Counted from the first letter of the stretch, positions 10,185-20,539 are shown. The stretch is DNA of 64,000 nucleotides from Aurantiacibacter rhizosphaerae (GCF_009807005.1 NZ_WUBR01000002.1:310001-374000), one strand, 5' to 3'. Made by a program: numbers and translations. The notes: a model not told the origin generated them from the sequence alone.

Positions 10185-10201
10185 TGCCTAAAATATAGGC
10201 A
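10185..10201. promoter_or_regulatory. Inverted repeat TGCCTA-N5-TAGGCA upstream of dusB
   Basis: A perfect 6-bp inverted repeat with an AT-only spacer lies 10 bases upstream of the dusB ATG, in the dusB/ispDF intergenic region. It could be an operator or simply part of the AT-rich promoter core. It does not resemble the GCAC-type NtrC site I know. The position suggests a role in dusB-ntr transcription, but there is no direct evidence. Confidence 0.3.
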
Positions 10202-10270
10202 GTCGCATAGTGGATTGCGACCCAAGCCTCAAGCGGCTAGCGCGCCGCTGTGAATATGAGCGCTGCCTCT

Positions 10271-11422
10271 ATGTCCTACCCAGCCCGGCTGGCTGCCATC
10301 ATCGTGGCCGCTGGCAAGGGGCTGCGCGCTGGTCAGCCGGTGCCAAAGCAGTTTGCGCCCTATCGCGGCTCCAGCGTGCTGCGCCACGCGGCGATGGCTT
10401 TGATCGAGGGCGGCATTGCGCAATTGGCGGTGGTCATTCCGGAGGGCGCGGACGAGGTTGCGCGCGATTGCCTTGCCGGATTGGAAGGCGTGACCCTCGT
10501 AACGGGCGGACAAACGCGGCAGGAAAGCGTGGCGCGCGGATTGGAAGCGCTGACGGCAGAAGCACCGGACATCGTGCTGATCCACGATGCAGCCCGGCCC
10601 GATTGCCCGCCGCACGTCATCGCCAGCCTGTGCGATGCGCTGCAACATCATCCCGGTGCGATCCCGGTTCTGCCCGTCGTCGATTCCATGGTGGTGGCGG
10701 CCGATGGCCTGATGGCAGCGGATGCGAAAAGGGAAAGCCTGCGCCGCGTGCAAACGCCGCAGGCCTTTCGCTTTGACGCGATCCTTGCAGCCCATCACGA
10801 ATGGGCAGGCGCGCGCAATGCAGGTGACGATGCGCAGGTTCTGCGCGCCGCCGGCGGCGATATTGCGCTGGTGGCGGGGGACGAGCGGCTCAAAAAACTC
10901 ACCTTTTCGGAGGATTTCATGAACGACACTGCAACCGCGCTGCCCATCAGGGTAGGCTCCGGCTACGATGTTCACCGCCTAGTTGCGGGAGAGGAATTGT
11001 GGCTGTGCGGCATCAAGGTGGATCACGAGAAGGGCCTGTCCGGACATTCCGATGCCGATGTGGGCCTGCATGCCGTGGTGGATGCGATTCTGGGCGCAGT
11101 GGCGCAGGGCGATATCGGCCAGCACTTCCCGCCCAGCGATCCGCAATGGAAGGGCGCAACATCATCGCGGTTCGTGGAACACGCCGTAAAGCTGGCAGCG
11201 GCGGAGGGATACGGCGTGGGCAACATCGATCTCACCCTGATATGCGAGGCACCCAAAATCGGCCCCCACCGCGATGCGATGCGGGCGCGGCTGGCGGAAC
11301 TTCTGGGAGTGACGGAAGGTTGTGTGAGTGTGAAGGCAACAACGACAGAAAAGCTCGGCTTTACCGGGCGCGGTGAAGGCATTGCCGCGCAGGCCATCGC
11401 AACGATGGTGGCGCGCGCATGA
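10271..11422 (+). CDS. ispDF: Bifunctional IspD/IspF (MEP isoprenoid pathway)
   Basis: A fusion of 2-C-methyl-D-erythritol 4-phosphate cytidylyltransferase (IspD) and MECDP synthase (IspF), common in alphaproteobacteria. The N-terminal half shows the nucleotide-binding AAIIVAAGKGLRAG, PKQFAPYRG and IHDAARPD; the C-terminal half begins near IRVGSGYDVHRL and has SGHSDADVG, DIGQHFPPSD and KATTTEKLGFTGRGEG. I prefer the ATG at 10271, which gives the usual short lead-in to the AAIIVAAG motif. ATG 10256 and GTG 10250 are in frame, and none has a clear Shine-Dalgarno. It is followed by pncC with an ATGA overlap. Confidence 0.95.
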   Translation: MSYPARLAAIIVAAGKGLRAGQPVPKQFAPYRGSSVLRHAAMALIEGGIAQLAVVIPEGADEVARDCLAGLEGVTLVTGGQTRQESVARGLEALTAEAPDIVLIHDAARPDCPPHVIASLCDALQHHPGAIPVLPVVDSMVVAADGLMAADAKRESLRRVQTPQAFRFDAILAAHHEWAGARNAGDDAQVLRAAGGDIALVAGDERLKKLTFSEDFMNDTATALPIRVGSGYDVHRLVAGEELWLCGIKVDHEKGLSGHSDADVGLHAVVDAILGAVAQGDIGQHFPPSDPQWKGATSSRFVEHAVKLAAAEGYGVGNIDLTLICEAPKIGPHRDAMRARLAELLGVTEGCVSVKATTTEKLGFTGRGEGIAAQAIATMVARA

Positions 11423-11916
11423 CGGATTCGCTGCTCCCCAAGGAAATCGTCGATCTCGCCCGCCGGGTGGTGGAAGAGAACGCAGCGGCCGGACGCACGG
11501 TGGTGCTGGCAGAGAGCTGCACGGGCGGTCTTGTTGCCGCAGCCCTCACCGAAATTGCCGGCAGCTCTGCCGTGCTTGATCGCAGCTTCGTCACCTATTC
11601 CAACGCCGCGAAGCAGAGCGAACTGGGCGTTGCCAGCGACATTATAGAGGCGTTTGGCGCGGTGTCCGTCGCCTGCGTCTATGCGATGGCGCGTGGCGCA
11701 CTGGATCGAAGCGATGCGGATATCGCCGTCGCCGTCAGCGGGATCGCCGGGCCGGGCGGTGGAACCGATGGTAAGCCGGTGGGAACCGTGGTGTTCGCAC
11801 GGCTTGAAAAAGGGCAGGAGCAGCCCGAAGCGGAAGAGCGATTTTTCGAGGACACCGGACGATCCGGCGTGCGCTCTCAGGCTACGCTTTGTGCGCTGGA
11901 ATTGCTGCTACCGTAA
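11419..11916 (+). CDS. pncC: CinA C-terminal family nicotinamide-nucleotide amidohydrolase (PncC)
   Basis: PncC deamidates nicotinamide mononucleotide to nicotinate mononucleotide in NAD recycling. The 165-residue protein is a stand-alone CinA C-terminal domain with the signatures VVLAESCTGGLVAAALT, YSNAAKQSELGV and AVSGIAGPGGGTDGKPVGTV. Its start overlaps the ispDF stop (ATGA, 11419-11422), so it is co-translated. Its 3' end overlaps the convergent START-domain gene by 40 bases. Confidence 0.92.
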   Translation: MTDSLLPKEIVDLARRVVEENAAAGRTVVLAESCTGGLVAAALTEIAGSSAVLDRSFVTYSNAAKQSELGVASDIIEAFGAVSVACVYAMARGALDRSDADIAVAVSGIAGPGGGTDGKPVGTVVFARLEKGQEQPEAEERFFEDTGRSGVRSQATLCALELLLP

Positions 11917-12338
11917 AGCTCTGCCGCGCGCGCTTCGAACGCGGTCACCATCTTGCGAAAGGCGCGGTCGATATACTGGCCTGCCAGGGTTTCGAACATG
12001 ATGTTCTTGAAACTGAAATCCACGGCGAAGTCGATCTCGCAGCAGTTCTCTCCGCAGTTGCGGAACGTCCAGTTGTTATCCAGATCGCGCAACGGCCCGT
12101 CGACATAATGCACGTTGATGGTGTGCGGGCGATCCTTCACCACTTTGGAGGTGAACTTTTCGCGCAAGGCCTTGAAGCCCACCAGCATATCGGCGGTCAT
12201 CTCGGTATCGCTATCCTGTCGCACGCGGGTGGCCACCACCCAGGGCAGGAACTCCGGGTATTTGTCGACATCGGCGACAAGGTCGAACATCTGCTCTGCC
12301 GTGTAGGGCAGGCGGTGCGTCTCACGTATCGAAGGCAT
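11877..12338 (-). CDS. START-domain protein of the Coq10/RatA type
   Basis: This 153-residue single-domain protein belongs to the polyketide cyclase/START family: [30 protein letters not shown] and the C-terminal FETLAGQYIDRAFRKMVTAFEARA are typical. Bacterial members are annotated both as coenzyme Q-binding Coq10 homologues and as RatA, which interferes with ribosome subunit association. The sequence alone does not decide. It starts one base into the lipA stop (TGATG), so it is coupled to lipA, an arrangement I recall from many alphaproteobacteria. Confidence 0.88.
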   Translation of the reverse strand: MPSIRETHRLPYTAEQMFDLVADVDKYPEFLPWVVATRVRQDSDTEMTADMLVGFKALREKFTSKVVKDRPHTINVHYVDGPLRDLDNNWTFRNCGENCCEIDFAVDFSFKNIMFETLAGQYIDRAFRKMVTAFEARAAELYGSSNSSAQSVA

Positions 12339-13321
12339 CAGGCTTTACGCCCTTCTTTCGCCGCCTGCCTTCTCGCATTCTGGGCCAGCTTAGCCTCGCG
12401 CGCGGCGCGCATCTGGGCGAAATCGTCGCCCGCGTGATAGCTGGACCGTGTCAGCGGCGTTGCGGCCACCTGCAGGAAGCCCTTGGCCCGCGCGATGGAG
12501 CCGAAGGCGTCGAACGTCTTGGGCGGCACGAAATCCTCAACCTTGGCATGCTTTGGCGTGGGCTGAAGATACTGGCCTATAGTGATGAAATCGACGTCCG
12601 CACTGCGCATGTCGTCCATCACCTGGTGCACTTCCAGCCGCTGCTCTCCCAGGCCCAGCATGATACCGGACTTGGTGAAAATCATCGGATCGTGGCTCTT
12701 CACCTCTTCCAGCAATCTGAGCGAGGCATAATAGCGCGCGCCCGGGCGGATGGTGGGGTAAAGACGCGGCACGGTTTCCAGATTATGGTTATACACATCC
12801 GGCCCGGCCTCGCAGATCGCCTCCACCGCCGCGCGCATCTTGCCGCGGAAATCGGGCGTCAGAATTTCAATCGTCGTATTCGGCGTCTCGCGGCGCAGCG
12901 CCTTGATCACCTTAACGAACTGCCCTGCCCCGCCATCGGGCAGATCATCACGGTCCACGCTGGTGATTACGATATGCTCCAGCCCCATCTTGGCAGCTGC
13001 AATCGCCGTGTTGTCCGGCTCCATCGGATCAACCATGCGCGGCATGCCCGTCTTCACATTGCAGAAGGCGCAGGCGCGTGTGCACACATCGCCAAGGATC
13101 ATCACCGTGGCGTGCTTTTTCTCCCAGCATTCCCCGATGTTGGGGCACGCCGCTTCCTCACACACCGTGTTAAGGTTGAGGTCGCGCATCAGCTTGCGAG
13201 TTTCGTGAAAGCCCTTGCTGGTGGGTGCCTTTACGCGAATCCAGTCTGGCTTGCGCTGGCGGGCCGGGCGTTCACCTTCCGGCTCTGGTGCGGTGGAGAG
13301 ATCGTTCATATCGATGCTCAC
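12338..13321 (-). CDS. lipA: Lipoyl synthase LipA
   Basis: LipA is the radical-SAM enzyme that inserts two sulfurs into protein-bound octanoyl groups to form lipoate. The 327-residue protein has both cluster motifs: the auxiliary cluster cysteines 54, 59 and 65 ([12 protein letters not shown]) and the radical-SAM CxxxCxxC at 80, 84 and 87 (CTRACAFC). The C-terminal RSSYHAGD is also characteristic. The start is GTG 13321 or the ATG at 13309; I keep the longer form. The small START-domain gene follows with a one-base overlap. Confidence 0.96.
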   Translation of the reverse strand: MSIDMNDLSTAPEPEGERPARQRKPDWIRVKAPTSKGFHETRKLMRDLNLNTVCEEAACPNIGECWEKKHATVMILGDVCTRACAFCNVKTGMPRMVDPMEPDNTAIAAAKMGLEHIVITSVDRDDLPDGGAGQFVKVIKALRRETPNTTIEILTPDFRGKMRAAVEAICEAGPDVYNHNLETVPRLYPTIRPGARYYASLRLLEEVKSHDPMIFTKSGIMLGLGEQRLEVHQVMDDMRSADVDFITIGQYLQPTPKHAKVEDFVPPKTFDAFGSIARAKGFLQVAATPLTRSSYHAGDDFAQMRAAREAKLAQNARRQAAKEGRKA

Positions 13322-13415
13322 TTAGGTGACAGCCCCCCTTGGGGCAACCCGGCATTGCGCCCTTCTCGATGCAGCCCTCTTGCCTAAACTGAAAAATCGC
13401 GGCAGCGGTGACGGC

Positions 13416-14051
13416 ATGAAAAGCTTTGACGAACTGCTCGACGGCTACAGCCGCTTCCGTGACGGCGATTGGCAAGTGCAACATGATCGCTGGGAACAGC
13501 TGAAAGTGGGCCAGGCGCCCAAGGTCATGGTGATCGCATGTTCGGACAGCCGCGTTGACCCCGCACAAATTTTCGACGTGTCACCCGGAGAGATCTTCGT
13601 CGTGCGCAACGTCGCGGCGCTGGTGCCACCTTTCGAGACCACGCCCGGCCAGCACGGTGTATCCGCCGCGCTGGAATTTGCGGTGCAGTTCCTGAAAATC
13701 AGTTCCGTCGTGGTGATGGGCCACGGCATGTGCGGGGGGTGCCAGGCGGCGCTGACGCAGGATTTGCATGGCAACCAGCTTGGCGAAGGGGGGTTTGTCG
13801 CCAACTGGATCAATATGCTGGACGATGTGCGCGAACCCATTGCCGCCGATCTTGGCACCACCGGCCGCGATGCCGAACGCGCGATGGAACTGGCGGCTGT
13901 GAAGGTGAGCATCAACAACCTGCGCACATTCCCATGCGTGAAGGAAAAGGAAGCCTCAGGCGAACTGACCGTGCGCGGCGCCTATTTCGCGATTTCGGAC
14001 GGCATCCTGCATCTGCTGGACGAGGAAAGCGGAGAGTTCCGCGCGGCCTGA
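13416..14051 (+). CDS. Beta-class carbonic anhydrase
   Basis: Interconverts CO2 and bicarbonate. The 211-residue protein shows the beta-class zinc ligands Cys42, His103 and Cys106 (motifs ACSDSRVDP and GHGMCGGC) with the Asp44/Arg46 dyad. I start at the ATG at 13416, which directly precedes the conserved MKSFDELLDGYSRF. The frame is open back to 13326, but that stretch has no family similarity I can see. It stands alone between divergent lipA and the NYN gene. Confidence 0.94.
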   Translation: MKSFDELLDGYSRFRDGDWQVQHDRWEQLKVGQAPKVMVIACSDSRVDPAQIFDVSPGEIFVVRNVAALVPPFETTPGQHGVSAALEFAVQFLKISSVVVMGHGMCGGCQAALTQDLHGNQLGEGGFVANWINMLDDVREPIAADLGTTGRDAERAMELAAVKVSINNLRTFPCVKEKEASGELTVRGAYFAISDGILHLLDEESGEFRAA

Positions 14052-14082
14052 CGCCCGGCGGGAATTGGGTCGGCAAAGTCGC

Positions 14083-14271
14083 TTATCGAAGAGAAGCGCG
14101 CCGCAGCACTGTAATTGCCAAGAAAGCGATTGGCATGGCGCCAATTGCGGCCAATTTTACTGTTGGCTTGGAGGAAAGAAAACCGCTGCGCGTCTCGCAC
14201 GCATACCAGTCTTCCAGATCATCGGGTTGTCCGTATGTCATGCAACACTGGTAGCGCTGACAGATTGCCAT
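14083..14271 (-). CDS. Possible small cysteine-rich membrane protein
   Basis: The 324-base gap between the carbonic anhydrase and NYN genes (14052-14375) holds little else. On the minus strand a 62-codon frame encodes a cysteine-containing N-terminus (CQRYQCC, later a lone Cys) and a single hydrophobic stretch (LAAIGAMPIAFLAITVL) ending in arginines, which would suit a one-pass membrane peptide. There is no convincing Shine-Dalgarno, and I recognise no family. It may be spurious. The rest of the gap is AT-rich and shows no other obvious structure. Confidence 0.3.
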   Translation of the reverse strand: MAICQRYQCCMTYGQPDDLEDWYACETRSGFLSSKPTVKLAAIGAMPIAFLAITVLRRASLR

Positions 14272-14375
14272 TTTATTGCAGAAATCAGGTTAATTTTCGA
14301 CCTTTGTACATCTGTTACACCAGCAGATATCGCCCGCTCTTGCCTTCCACCGCCCTCCCCTTCATGTAGCGCGCC

Positions 14376-15086
14376 ATGCCAGAAGCCGAACTCAAGAATA
14401 TCGCCCTGCTTATCGATGCCGATAATGCCAGCCATCACGGTATCGATCCGGTCCTCACCGTTCTGGCGGAGCTGGGGCAGGTCAACATTCGCCGCGCCTA
14501 TGGCAATTGGGCCAAGCCCGCGCTTTCCAACTGGAACAAGATTTCGCACCGCTTCGGCCTGCAGCCGGTGCAGCAATTTGACCTCACCAAGGGCAAAAAC
14601 GCCACCGATATCGCCATGACGATCGACGCCATCGATCTCCTGAACGCAGGTAAGGTGGATGGTTTTGGCATCATGAGCAGCGACAGCGATTTTACGCCGC
14701 TCGTCACCCGGCTGCGGCAGGATGGGCTGGTGGTCTATGGCTTCGGCAGCGAGAAGGCGCCGCAGGCATTCCGCACGGCCTGCACCCGATACATCGATAT
14801 CGATCAGTTGATCCGCACGAACTCCGCCGATGACAAGAACGGCTCTGCCACAGTGCTGGACAAGGATCTGGTGGACCTGCTGGGCGATGCGTGGAAAGCG
14901 GCCAGCCGCGATGATGAAGGATATGCACGCCTTCAGGAAGTGGGTCAGATTGCCGGCAACCGTTCCAGCTTCGATGTGCGCAACCACGGCTTCAAGCGCC
15001 TGTCGGACCTGATGCGGGCAGCCAGCGACAACTTCAAGATGGAACGCCGCGACGACAAGCAGCTGTATGTAAAGCGCCTGCGCTAA
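14376..15086 (+). CDS. NYN-domain ribonuclease-like protein with C-terminal OST-HTH/LOTUS domain
   Basis: The 236-residue protein begins with a PIN-like NYN domain: the acidic residues Asp14 and Asp16 (LLIDADNAS), then KNATDIAMTIDAIDLL and MSSDSDFTPLVTRLR. The C-terminal third (residues about 160-236) looks like an OST-HTH/LOTUS domain (LLGDAWKAASRDDEGYARLQEVGQ, then DVRNHGFKRLSDLM). NYN/LabA-like proteins with OST-HTH are widespread in bacteria and are thought to act on RNA, but the substrate is not known. It appears monocistronic. Confidence 0.9.
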   Translation: MPEAELKNIALLIDADNASHHGIDPVLTVLAELGQVNIRRAYGNWAKPALSNWNKISHRFGLQPVQQFDLTKGKNATDIAMTIDAIDLLNAGKVDGFGIMSSDSDFTPLVTRLRQDGLVVYGFGSEKAPQAFRTACTRYIDIDQLIRTNSADDKNGSATVLDKDLVDLLGDAWKAASRDDEGYARLQEVGQIAGNRSSFDVRNHGFKRLSDLMRAASDNFKMERRDDKQLYVKRLR

Positions 15087-15338
15087 ACCTGCGCCTGCAC
15101 TTTCCTACGCTGCCGGGCGGGTTGCATCGCGCGGCCCATGCTTATTACCTGCGCCATATCGCTGAACCGGCGGAAAACGGGGATCGCCACCCCTTTTGCA
15201 AGGCACGCCTGTCCCGGTAGCTTTTCTCGCTCAGGACCGTGTTCCATGCGTTCCACATTAACCCACGATTACCCATCTTGGCACGATTTCACGCTTCGTC
15301 CGTTGCTGGGGAAACATTATAATGGAGACACGAGGGAA

Positions 15339-16157
15339 ATGGTCGACAAATCCGAGAAGTTCAATTGGCTGGTGCGCGTTGGCTATTTCAGCCGCGCGAT
15401 CCTCTATTCGGTGCTGGGCCTGATCGCCCTCACCAGCGCGCAACAGATTGCACAGGGCACGAATGGCATTTTTCGCGCGATCGAGAACTATCCGGCAGGG
15501 ACTCTCATCCTGTGGATCATGGTGATCGGCCTCACGGCTTACGCTCTCTTCCGTTTCTGCTCGCTGCTGTTCGATATTGAGAACAACGGGTCAGACAAGA
15601 AGGGTTGGGCCAAGCGGATCGGCCACGCCGGTAGCGGCATCGGTCACCTTGCCCTCGCCTATTCTGCGTATAAATTCGCCAGCAATGACGGTTCCGGCTC
15701 CTCCTCCGGCGGAGGTTCCGGCGGCGGCGCGCAGGAAGCGGCCTCGGGTCTCCTTTCCATGGAATTCGGCGGCGGCGTGATCGGCATTCTTGGCCTGATC
15801 TTCTTCATCGTTGCCATTTTCCAGGCGAAAAAGGGCATCACGGGTGAGTTCATGCATCGCATCAGCGGACAGGCACCGTCAGCCACGCGCTGGCTGGGCG
15901 GCGCTGGCTTCCTGGCACGCGGCGTGGTTTATGCAGTGATCGGCTGGTCGCTGTTCAAGGCTGGCTTCATGTCGGCTGGTGCGGAGCAGATCAAGACGCT
16001 GGGCGATGCAGTTGCCAGCCTTGCTGGTGAAGGATTCATCTTCACGCTCACCGCAATCGGTCTTCTTCTCTTCGGCCTGTTCAGCCTTATCCTTGCCCGC
16101 TACCGGATCATTCCGGAACTGGACAAGAGCGCCGGAGTACCCAGCTTCCGGGCATGA
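15339..16157 (+). CDS. DUF1206 family integral membrane protein
   Basis: The 272-residue protein carries the repeated pair-of-helices units of DUF1206: VRVGYFSRAILYSVLGLIAL, a Gly/Ser-rich loop (about residues 120-140) and a second similar unit LGGAGFLARGVVYAVIGWSL. Function is unknown for the family. I place the start at the ATG at 15339, preceded by GAGGGA, and not at the upstream in-frame ATG at 15138, whose extension has no resemblance to the family. The stop overlaps the next gene as ATGA. Confidence 0.88.
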   Translation: MVDKSEKFNWLVRVGYFSRAILYSVLGLIALTSAQQIAQGTNGIFRAIENYPAGTLILWIMVIGLTAYALFRFCSLLFDIENNGSDKKGWAKRIGHAGSGIGHLALAYSAYKFASNDGSGSSSGGGSGGGAQEAASGLLSMEFGGGVIGILGLIFFIVAIFQAKKGITGEFMHRISGQAPSATRWLGGAGFLARGVVYAVIGWSLFKAGFMSAGAEQIKTLGDAVASLAGEGFIFTLTAIGLLLFGLFSLILARYRIIPELDKSAGVPSFRA

Positions 16158-16948
16158 TTTCAGGCATGAATTCCGAACACTCTTTCAGAGATACGAAGGC
16201 GCGCGGGTCCAAACTCGCGCGCCTTCATCGCATGGTGATGGACAAACACGTTTGCCCCTATGGCCTGAAAGCGAAATGGCTGTTGAAGCGCAATGGTTAC
16301 GAGGTTGAAGATCACCACCTGACAACGCGCGAGGAAACCGACGCGTTCAAGGCGAAATATGACGTCAAGACGACGCCGCAGGTCTTCATCGGTGAAGAGC
16401 GTATCGGCGGCTATGACGCTCTGCGCGCTCATTTCGGGAATGCTCCACGCGACAAGAGTGAGACGAGTTACACACCCGTTCTGGCGGTGTTCGCCGTGGG
16501 CCTTGGCCTCGCGCTATCATTGAGCTGGTGGAGCTTTGGAACGCCGCTCACCATCCGCGCAGGTGAGTGGTTCGTCGCGTTCTCAATGGCTATGCTGGCC
16601 ATGCTGAAATTGCAGGATGTGGAGCAGTTCTCCACCATGTTCCTCGGCTATGATCTGCTGGCAAAGCGCTGGCTGCCCTATGCCTATCTCTATCCGTTCC
16701 TGGAAGCGGGCACGGCCATTCTGATGGCAGGCAGATTGCTGCCGTGGCTATCCATACCGATCGCCCTGATCATCGGAACAATCGGCGCCGCAAGCGTGAT
16801 TTATGCGGTCTATATCCAGAAGCGGGACATCAAATGCGCGTGCGTCGGCGGCAGTGCCAATGTTCCGCTGGGCTTTGTCTCGCTGACGGAAAACCTTGCG
16901 ATGGTCGGCATGGGTATTTGGATGCTGTTGCGTCCTGCTGTGATGTGA
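16154..16948 (+). CDS. Glutaredoxin domain fused to MauE/DoxX-like membrane domain
   Basis: Residues about 20-95 form a glutaredoxin fold with a monothiol-type site Cys34-Pro-Tyr-Gly, TTPQVFIGEERIGGYDAL. The rest (110-264) is a four-helix membrane domain related to MauE/DoxX, ending with the conserved CACVGGSANVPLG loop. Such fusions are thought to shuttle reducing power across the inner membrane, but the client is unknown. The ATG at 16154 overlaps the DUF1206 stop by four bases; a second ATG at 16166 is an alternative. The two membrane proteins form an operon. Confidence 0.85.
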   Translation: MISGMNSEHSFRDTKARGSKLARLHRMVMDKHVCPYGLKAKWLLKRNGYEVEDHHLTTREETDAFKAKYDVKTTPQVFIGEERIGGYDALRAHFGNAPRDKSETSYTPVLAVFAVGLGLALSLSWWSFGTPLTIRAGEWFVAFSMAMLAMLKLQDVEQFSTMFLGYDLLAKRWLPYAYLYPFLEAGTAILMAGRLLPWLSIPIALIIGTIGAASVIYAVYIQKRDIKCACVGGSANVPLGFVSLTENLAMVGMGIWMLLRPAVM

Positions 16949-16951
16949 AGG

Positions 16952-17464
16952 TCAGGCCCCGCAGCTGACGGGGCCGGTGCCCTGATAGATCACCCGGTCC
17001 CAGCGATCGCGCAGCCATACCGTGCCTTCGTACATGACGGTTCCACCATCGCCGACCTGTTCGCCCGCTTTCTGATCATCGATCTCCAGCCGCATGGAAT
17101 ATTTGCGCCCGTTATAGAAGGACCGCGTATTGGCCGGTAGCTCCCGCGAACCGGGGTCTGCCGCAAAGCGCAGCAGGTCACCATCGACCTTCATATAGGC
17201 ATCCACCTCCCGCGCGATCACCCGCGCACCCATGCTGGTTCCCGGAGCATAGGAGCAGGAGAGGCCATAGAGATCATTCGCCTCTATATCGGGATAGAGG
17301 ATCGGTTCGGGCACGACCTCGATCACCGGCGGCGGAGTGTCGTTTGCACTGCGCACGCTCTCCACCACCGCGCGATCTTTCTCCTCCCGCTCGGCATCGC
17401 TAATTTCTTCTCCGCAGGATGCTATCGCAAATCCCGCCAGGATGACGACCATCAGCCTCATCAA
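16952..17464 (-). CDS. Putative lipoprotein of unknown function
   Basis: The 170-residue product starts with a short signal sequence and a lipobox (AIASC, lipidated Cys17), then a charged linker and a beta-rich C-terminal half with two cysteines that could pair (LSCSY and VSCGA). I do not recognise the family. Its ATG lies inside the mutL stop region (ATGA, 17461-17464), so it is the distal gene of a mutL operon. The gene content gives no functional hint beyond envelope location. Confidence 0.8.
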   Translation of the reverse strand: MMRLMVVILAGFAIASCGEEISDAEREEKDRAVVESVRSANDTPPPVIEVVPEPILYPDIEANDLYGLSCSYAPGTSMGARVIAREVDAYMKVDGDLLRFAADPGSRELPANTRSFYNGRKYSMRLEIDDQKAGEQVGDGGTVMYEGTVWLRDRWDRVIYQGTGPVSCGA

Positions 17465-19275
17465 TGCCTCCCGAACAATTTCTCTACGTCCTCCATGGAC
17501 AGTTTAATCCAGGTTGGACGGCCATGATTGCACTGCCCTGAACGCGGAGTTGCCTCCATCTCGCGCAGCAAGGCATTCATCTCTGCCACGTTCAACGTGC
17601 GCCCAGCGCGAACGGACCCGTGACAGGCCATTGTGGCAAGTACATGTTCAATTTTTTCGCCCAGCAACAATGATGCGCCGTGCTTGGCCAGATCATCGGC
17701 CAGATCAACCAGAAGTTTCGCAGGATCGGCGCGCTTCAGCGTGCCCGGCAGGGCGCGTACCAGCATTGCGCCCGGGCCGAACCGTTCAATCACCAGGCCA
17801 AGAGTGGCGAAATGATCGATCTGTTCTTCCAGCCTGTCGCAGGCAGGTTCGTCCATTTCCACCACTTCCGGCATCAACAGGGCCTGGCTGGCGGCGACCT
17901 TGTCCCCTGCCCCCGCCGCGCGCAGGCGTTCGAGCACGATCCGCTCATGCGCGGCATGCTGGTCCACCAGCACCAGCCCATCGGCTGATTCGGCAACGAT
18001 ATAGGTGTTGGCCACTTGTCCGCGCGCGATGCCAAGCGGGTACTGCTCGGCATTTTCCGGCAGGGCCTCTGCCGCCTCTGCCCGCCCGTACGGCGCTGCC
18101 ATCGTGTCAGCATCGTGGCCCCATGGCGCGCGCGGCTCTGCCACATGCGATGCGGAAGGCGCAGTCCAGTCGCGCCCTGCGAATATGGAACGCAGCGCCG
18201 GGGCCGCTTCCTCTTGCATGGGCTCTGCCTGCCAGCGCCCCATGGCGCCTGTATCCGGTGCCTGCGCACTCCGCCTGTCGCCCGTGGAAAGCGCCTGGCG
18301 CAGGCCGGACACGATGAAACCGCGCACCGCTGCTGCATCGCGAAAGCGCACTTCGGTCTTCGCCGGGTGGACGTTCACGTCGACTTCGCCAAAGGGAATG
18401 TCGAGGAACAGGGCCAGCACGGCATGGCGATCGCGCGCCAGCATATCCGCATAGGCCCCGCGCACCGCCCCTGTCAGCAGGCGATCCTTCACGGGCCGCC
18501 CGTTGACGAACAGATATTGATGATCGGCAATCCCGCGATTGTAGGTTGGCAGGCCGGCCACCCCGGTAAGGCGCATGATGCCTTCACCTGCCGGCCGTTC
18601 CAGCTCGATGGAAACCCCGTTATCGGCCAGTTCCCGCGCAACGATCTGCGCCACGCGCGATTCGGTGCTTTCGCCGGCCTGCACAGCGAAAATACGCCGT
18701 CCGCCGTGTTCAAACGTGAAGCCGATATCGGGCCGCGCCATGGCGAGGCGTTTCACCACGTCCTGACACGCGGCATATTCACTGCGCGGTGTGCGCAGAA
18801 ACTTGCGGCGTGCAGGGATCTTCGCGAAAAGGTTTTCCACCCGAACGCGGGTGCCGGGTGGCAAGGCCGCTGGCCCTTCCTCCACTATCACGCCGTGATC
18901 AACCACGCGGCGCCATCCCTGCTCTGCATCTTTCGGGCGGCTTTCCACGGTCAGGCGCGATACGCTGCCGATGGATGGCAGCGCCTCCCCCCTGAAACCC
19001 AGCGTGCTGACCTGCTCAATCGCTTCGTCCGGCAATTTCGATGTTGCGTGCCGTTCAAGCGCCAGCGTCATTTCATCCGGCGTCATCCCGCAACCATCAT
19101 CGGTGATCTGGACCGATTCGAGGCCGCCTTCGACAATCGAAACCAGAATCCGTGATGCGCCGGAATCTATGGCGTTCTCCAGCAATTCCTTGAGTGCGGA
19201 CGCCGGACGTTCTACAACTTCACCAGCAGCGATGCGGTTTACGAGCGTTTCAGGAAGTCGGCGAATTTTAGGCAT
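17461..19275 (-). CDS. mutL: DNA mismatch repair protein MutL (endonuclease type)
   Basis: MutL couples MutS mismatch recognition to strand incision. The 604-residue protein has the GHL ATPase motifs ENAIDSGAS (residues 33-41), DDGCGM and GFRGEALPSIGSVS, and a C-terminal domain with DQHAAHERIVLE near residue 438. That fits the metal-binding DQHAxxExxxxE endonuclease motif, expected in bacteria lacking MutH. It is divergent from mreB across a 186-base promoter region and overlaps the downstream lipoprotein gene. Confidence 0.96.
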   Translation of the reverse strand: MPKIRRLPETLVNRIAAGEVVERPASALKELLENAIDSGASRILVSIVEGGLESVQITDDGCGMTPDEMTLALERHATSKLPDEAIEQVSTLGFRGEALPSIGSVSRLTVESRPKDAEQGWRRVVDHGVIVEEGPAALPPGTRVRVENLFAKIPARRKFLRTPRSEYAACQDVVKRLAMARPDIGFTFEHGGRRIFAVQAGESTESRVAQIVARELADNGVSIELERPAGEGIMRLTGVAGLPTYNRGIADHQYLFVNGRPVKDRLLTGAVRGAYADMLARDRHAVLALFLDIPFGEVDVNVHPAKTEVRFRDAAAVRGFIVSGLRQALSTGDRRSAQAPDTGAMGRWQAEPMQEEAAPALRSIFAGRDWTAPSASHVAEPRAPWGHDADTMAAPYGRAEAAEALPENAEQYPLGIARGQVANTYIVAESADGLVLVDQHAAHERIVLERLRAAGAGDKVAASQALLMPEVVEMDEPACDRLEEQIDHFATLGLVIERFGPGAMLVRALPGTLKRADPAKLLVDLADDLAKHGASLLLGEKIEHVLATMACHGSVRAGRTLNVAEMNALLREMEATPRSGQCNHGRPTWIKLSMEDVEKLFGRH

Positions 19276-19431
19276 TTGGGCACCTTATCGGCCACTCGCC
19301 GCATTTTCGAGGCGAACCGCTACAAAACTGTGGCTTTGTCGACAAAATTTTTGGCCTTTGTGGTTACAAGGCGCTAAAGACGCGCCTCATTTTCGAACAC
19401 CAGATTGCCGACGTGCGGAATCCCTCCGTGA

Positions 19432-20508
<1,077 letters not shown>

Positions 20509-20539
20509 TCGGTAACGAATTCGGGAGGTAACGGCGGTT

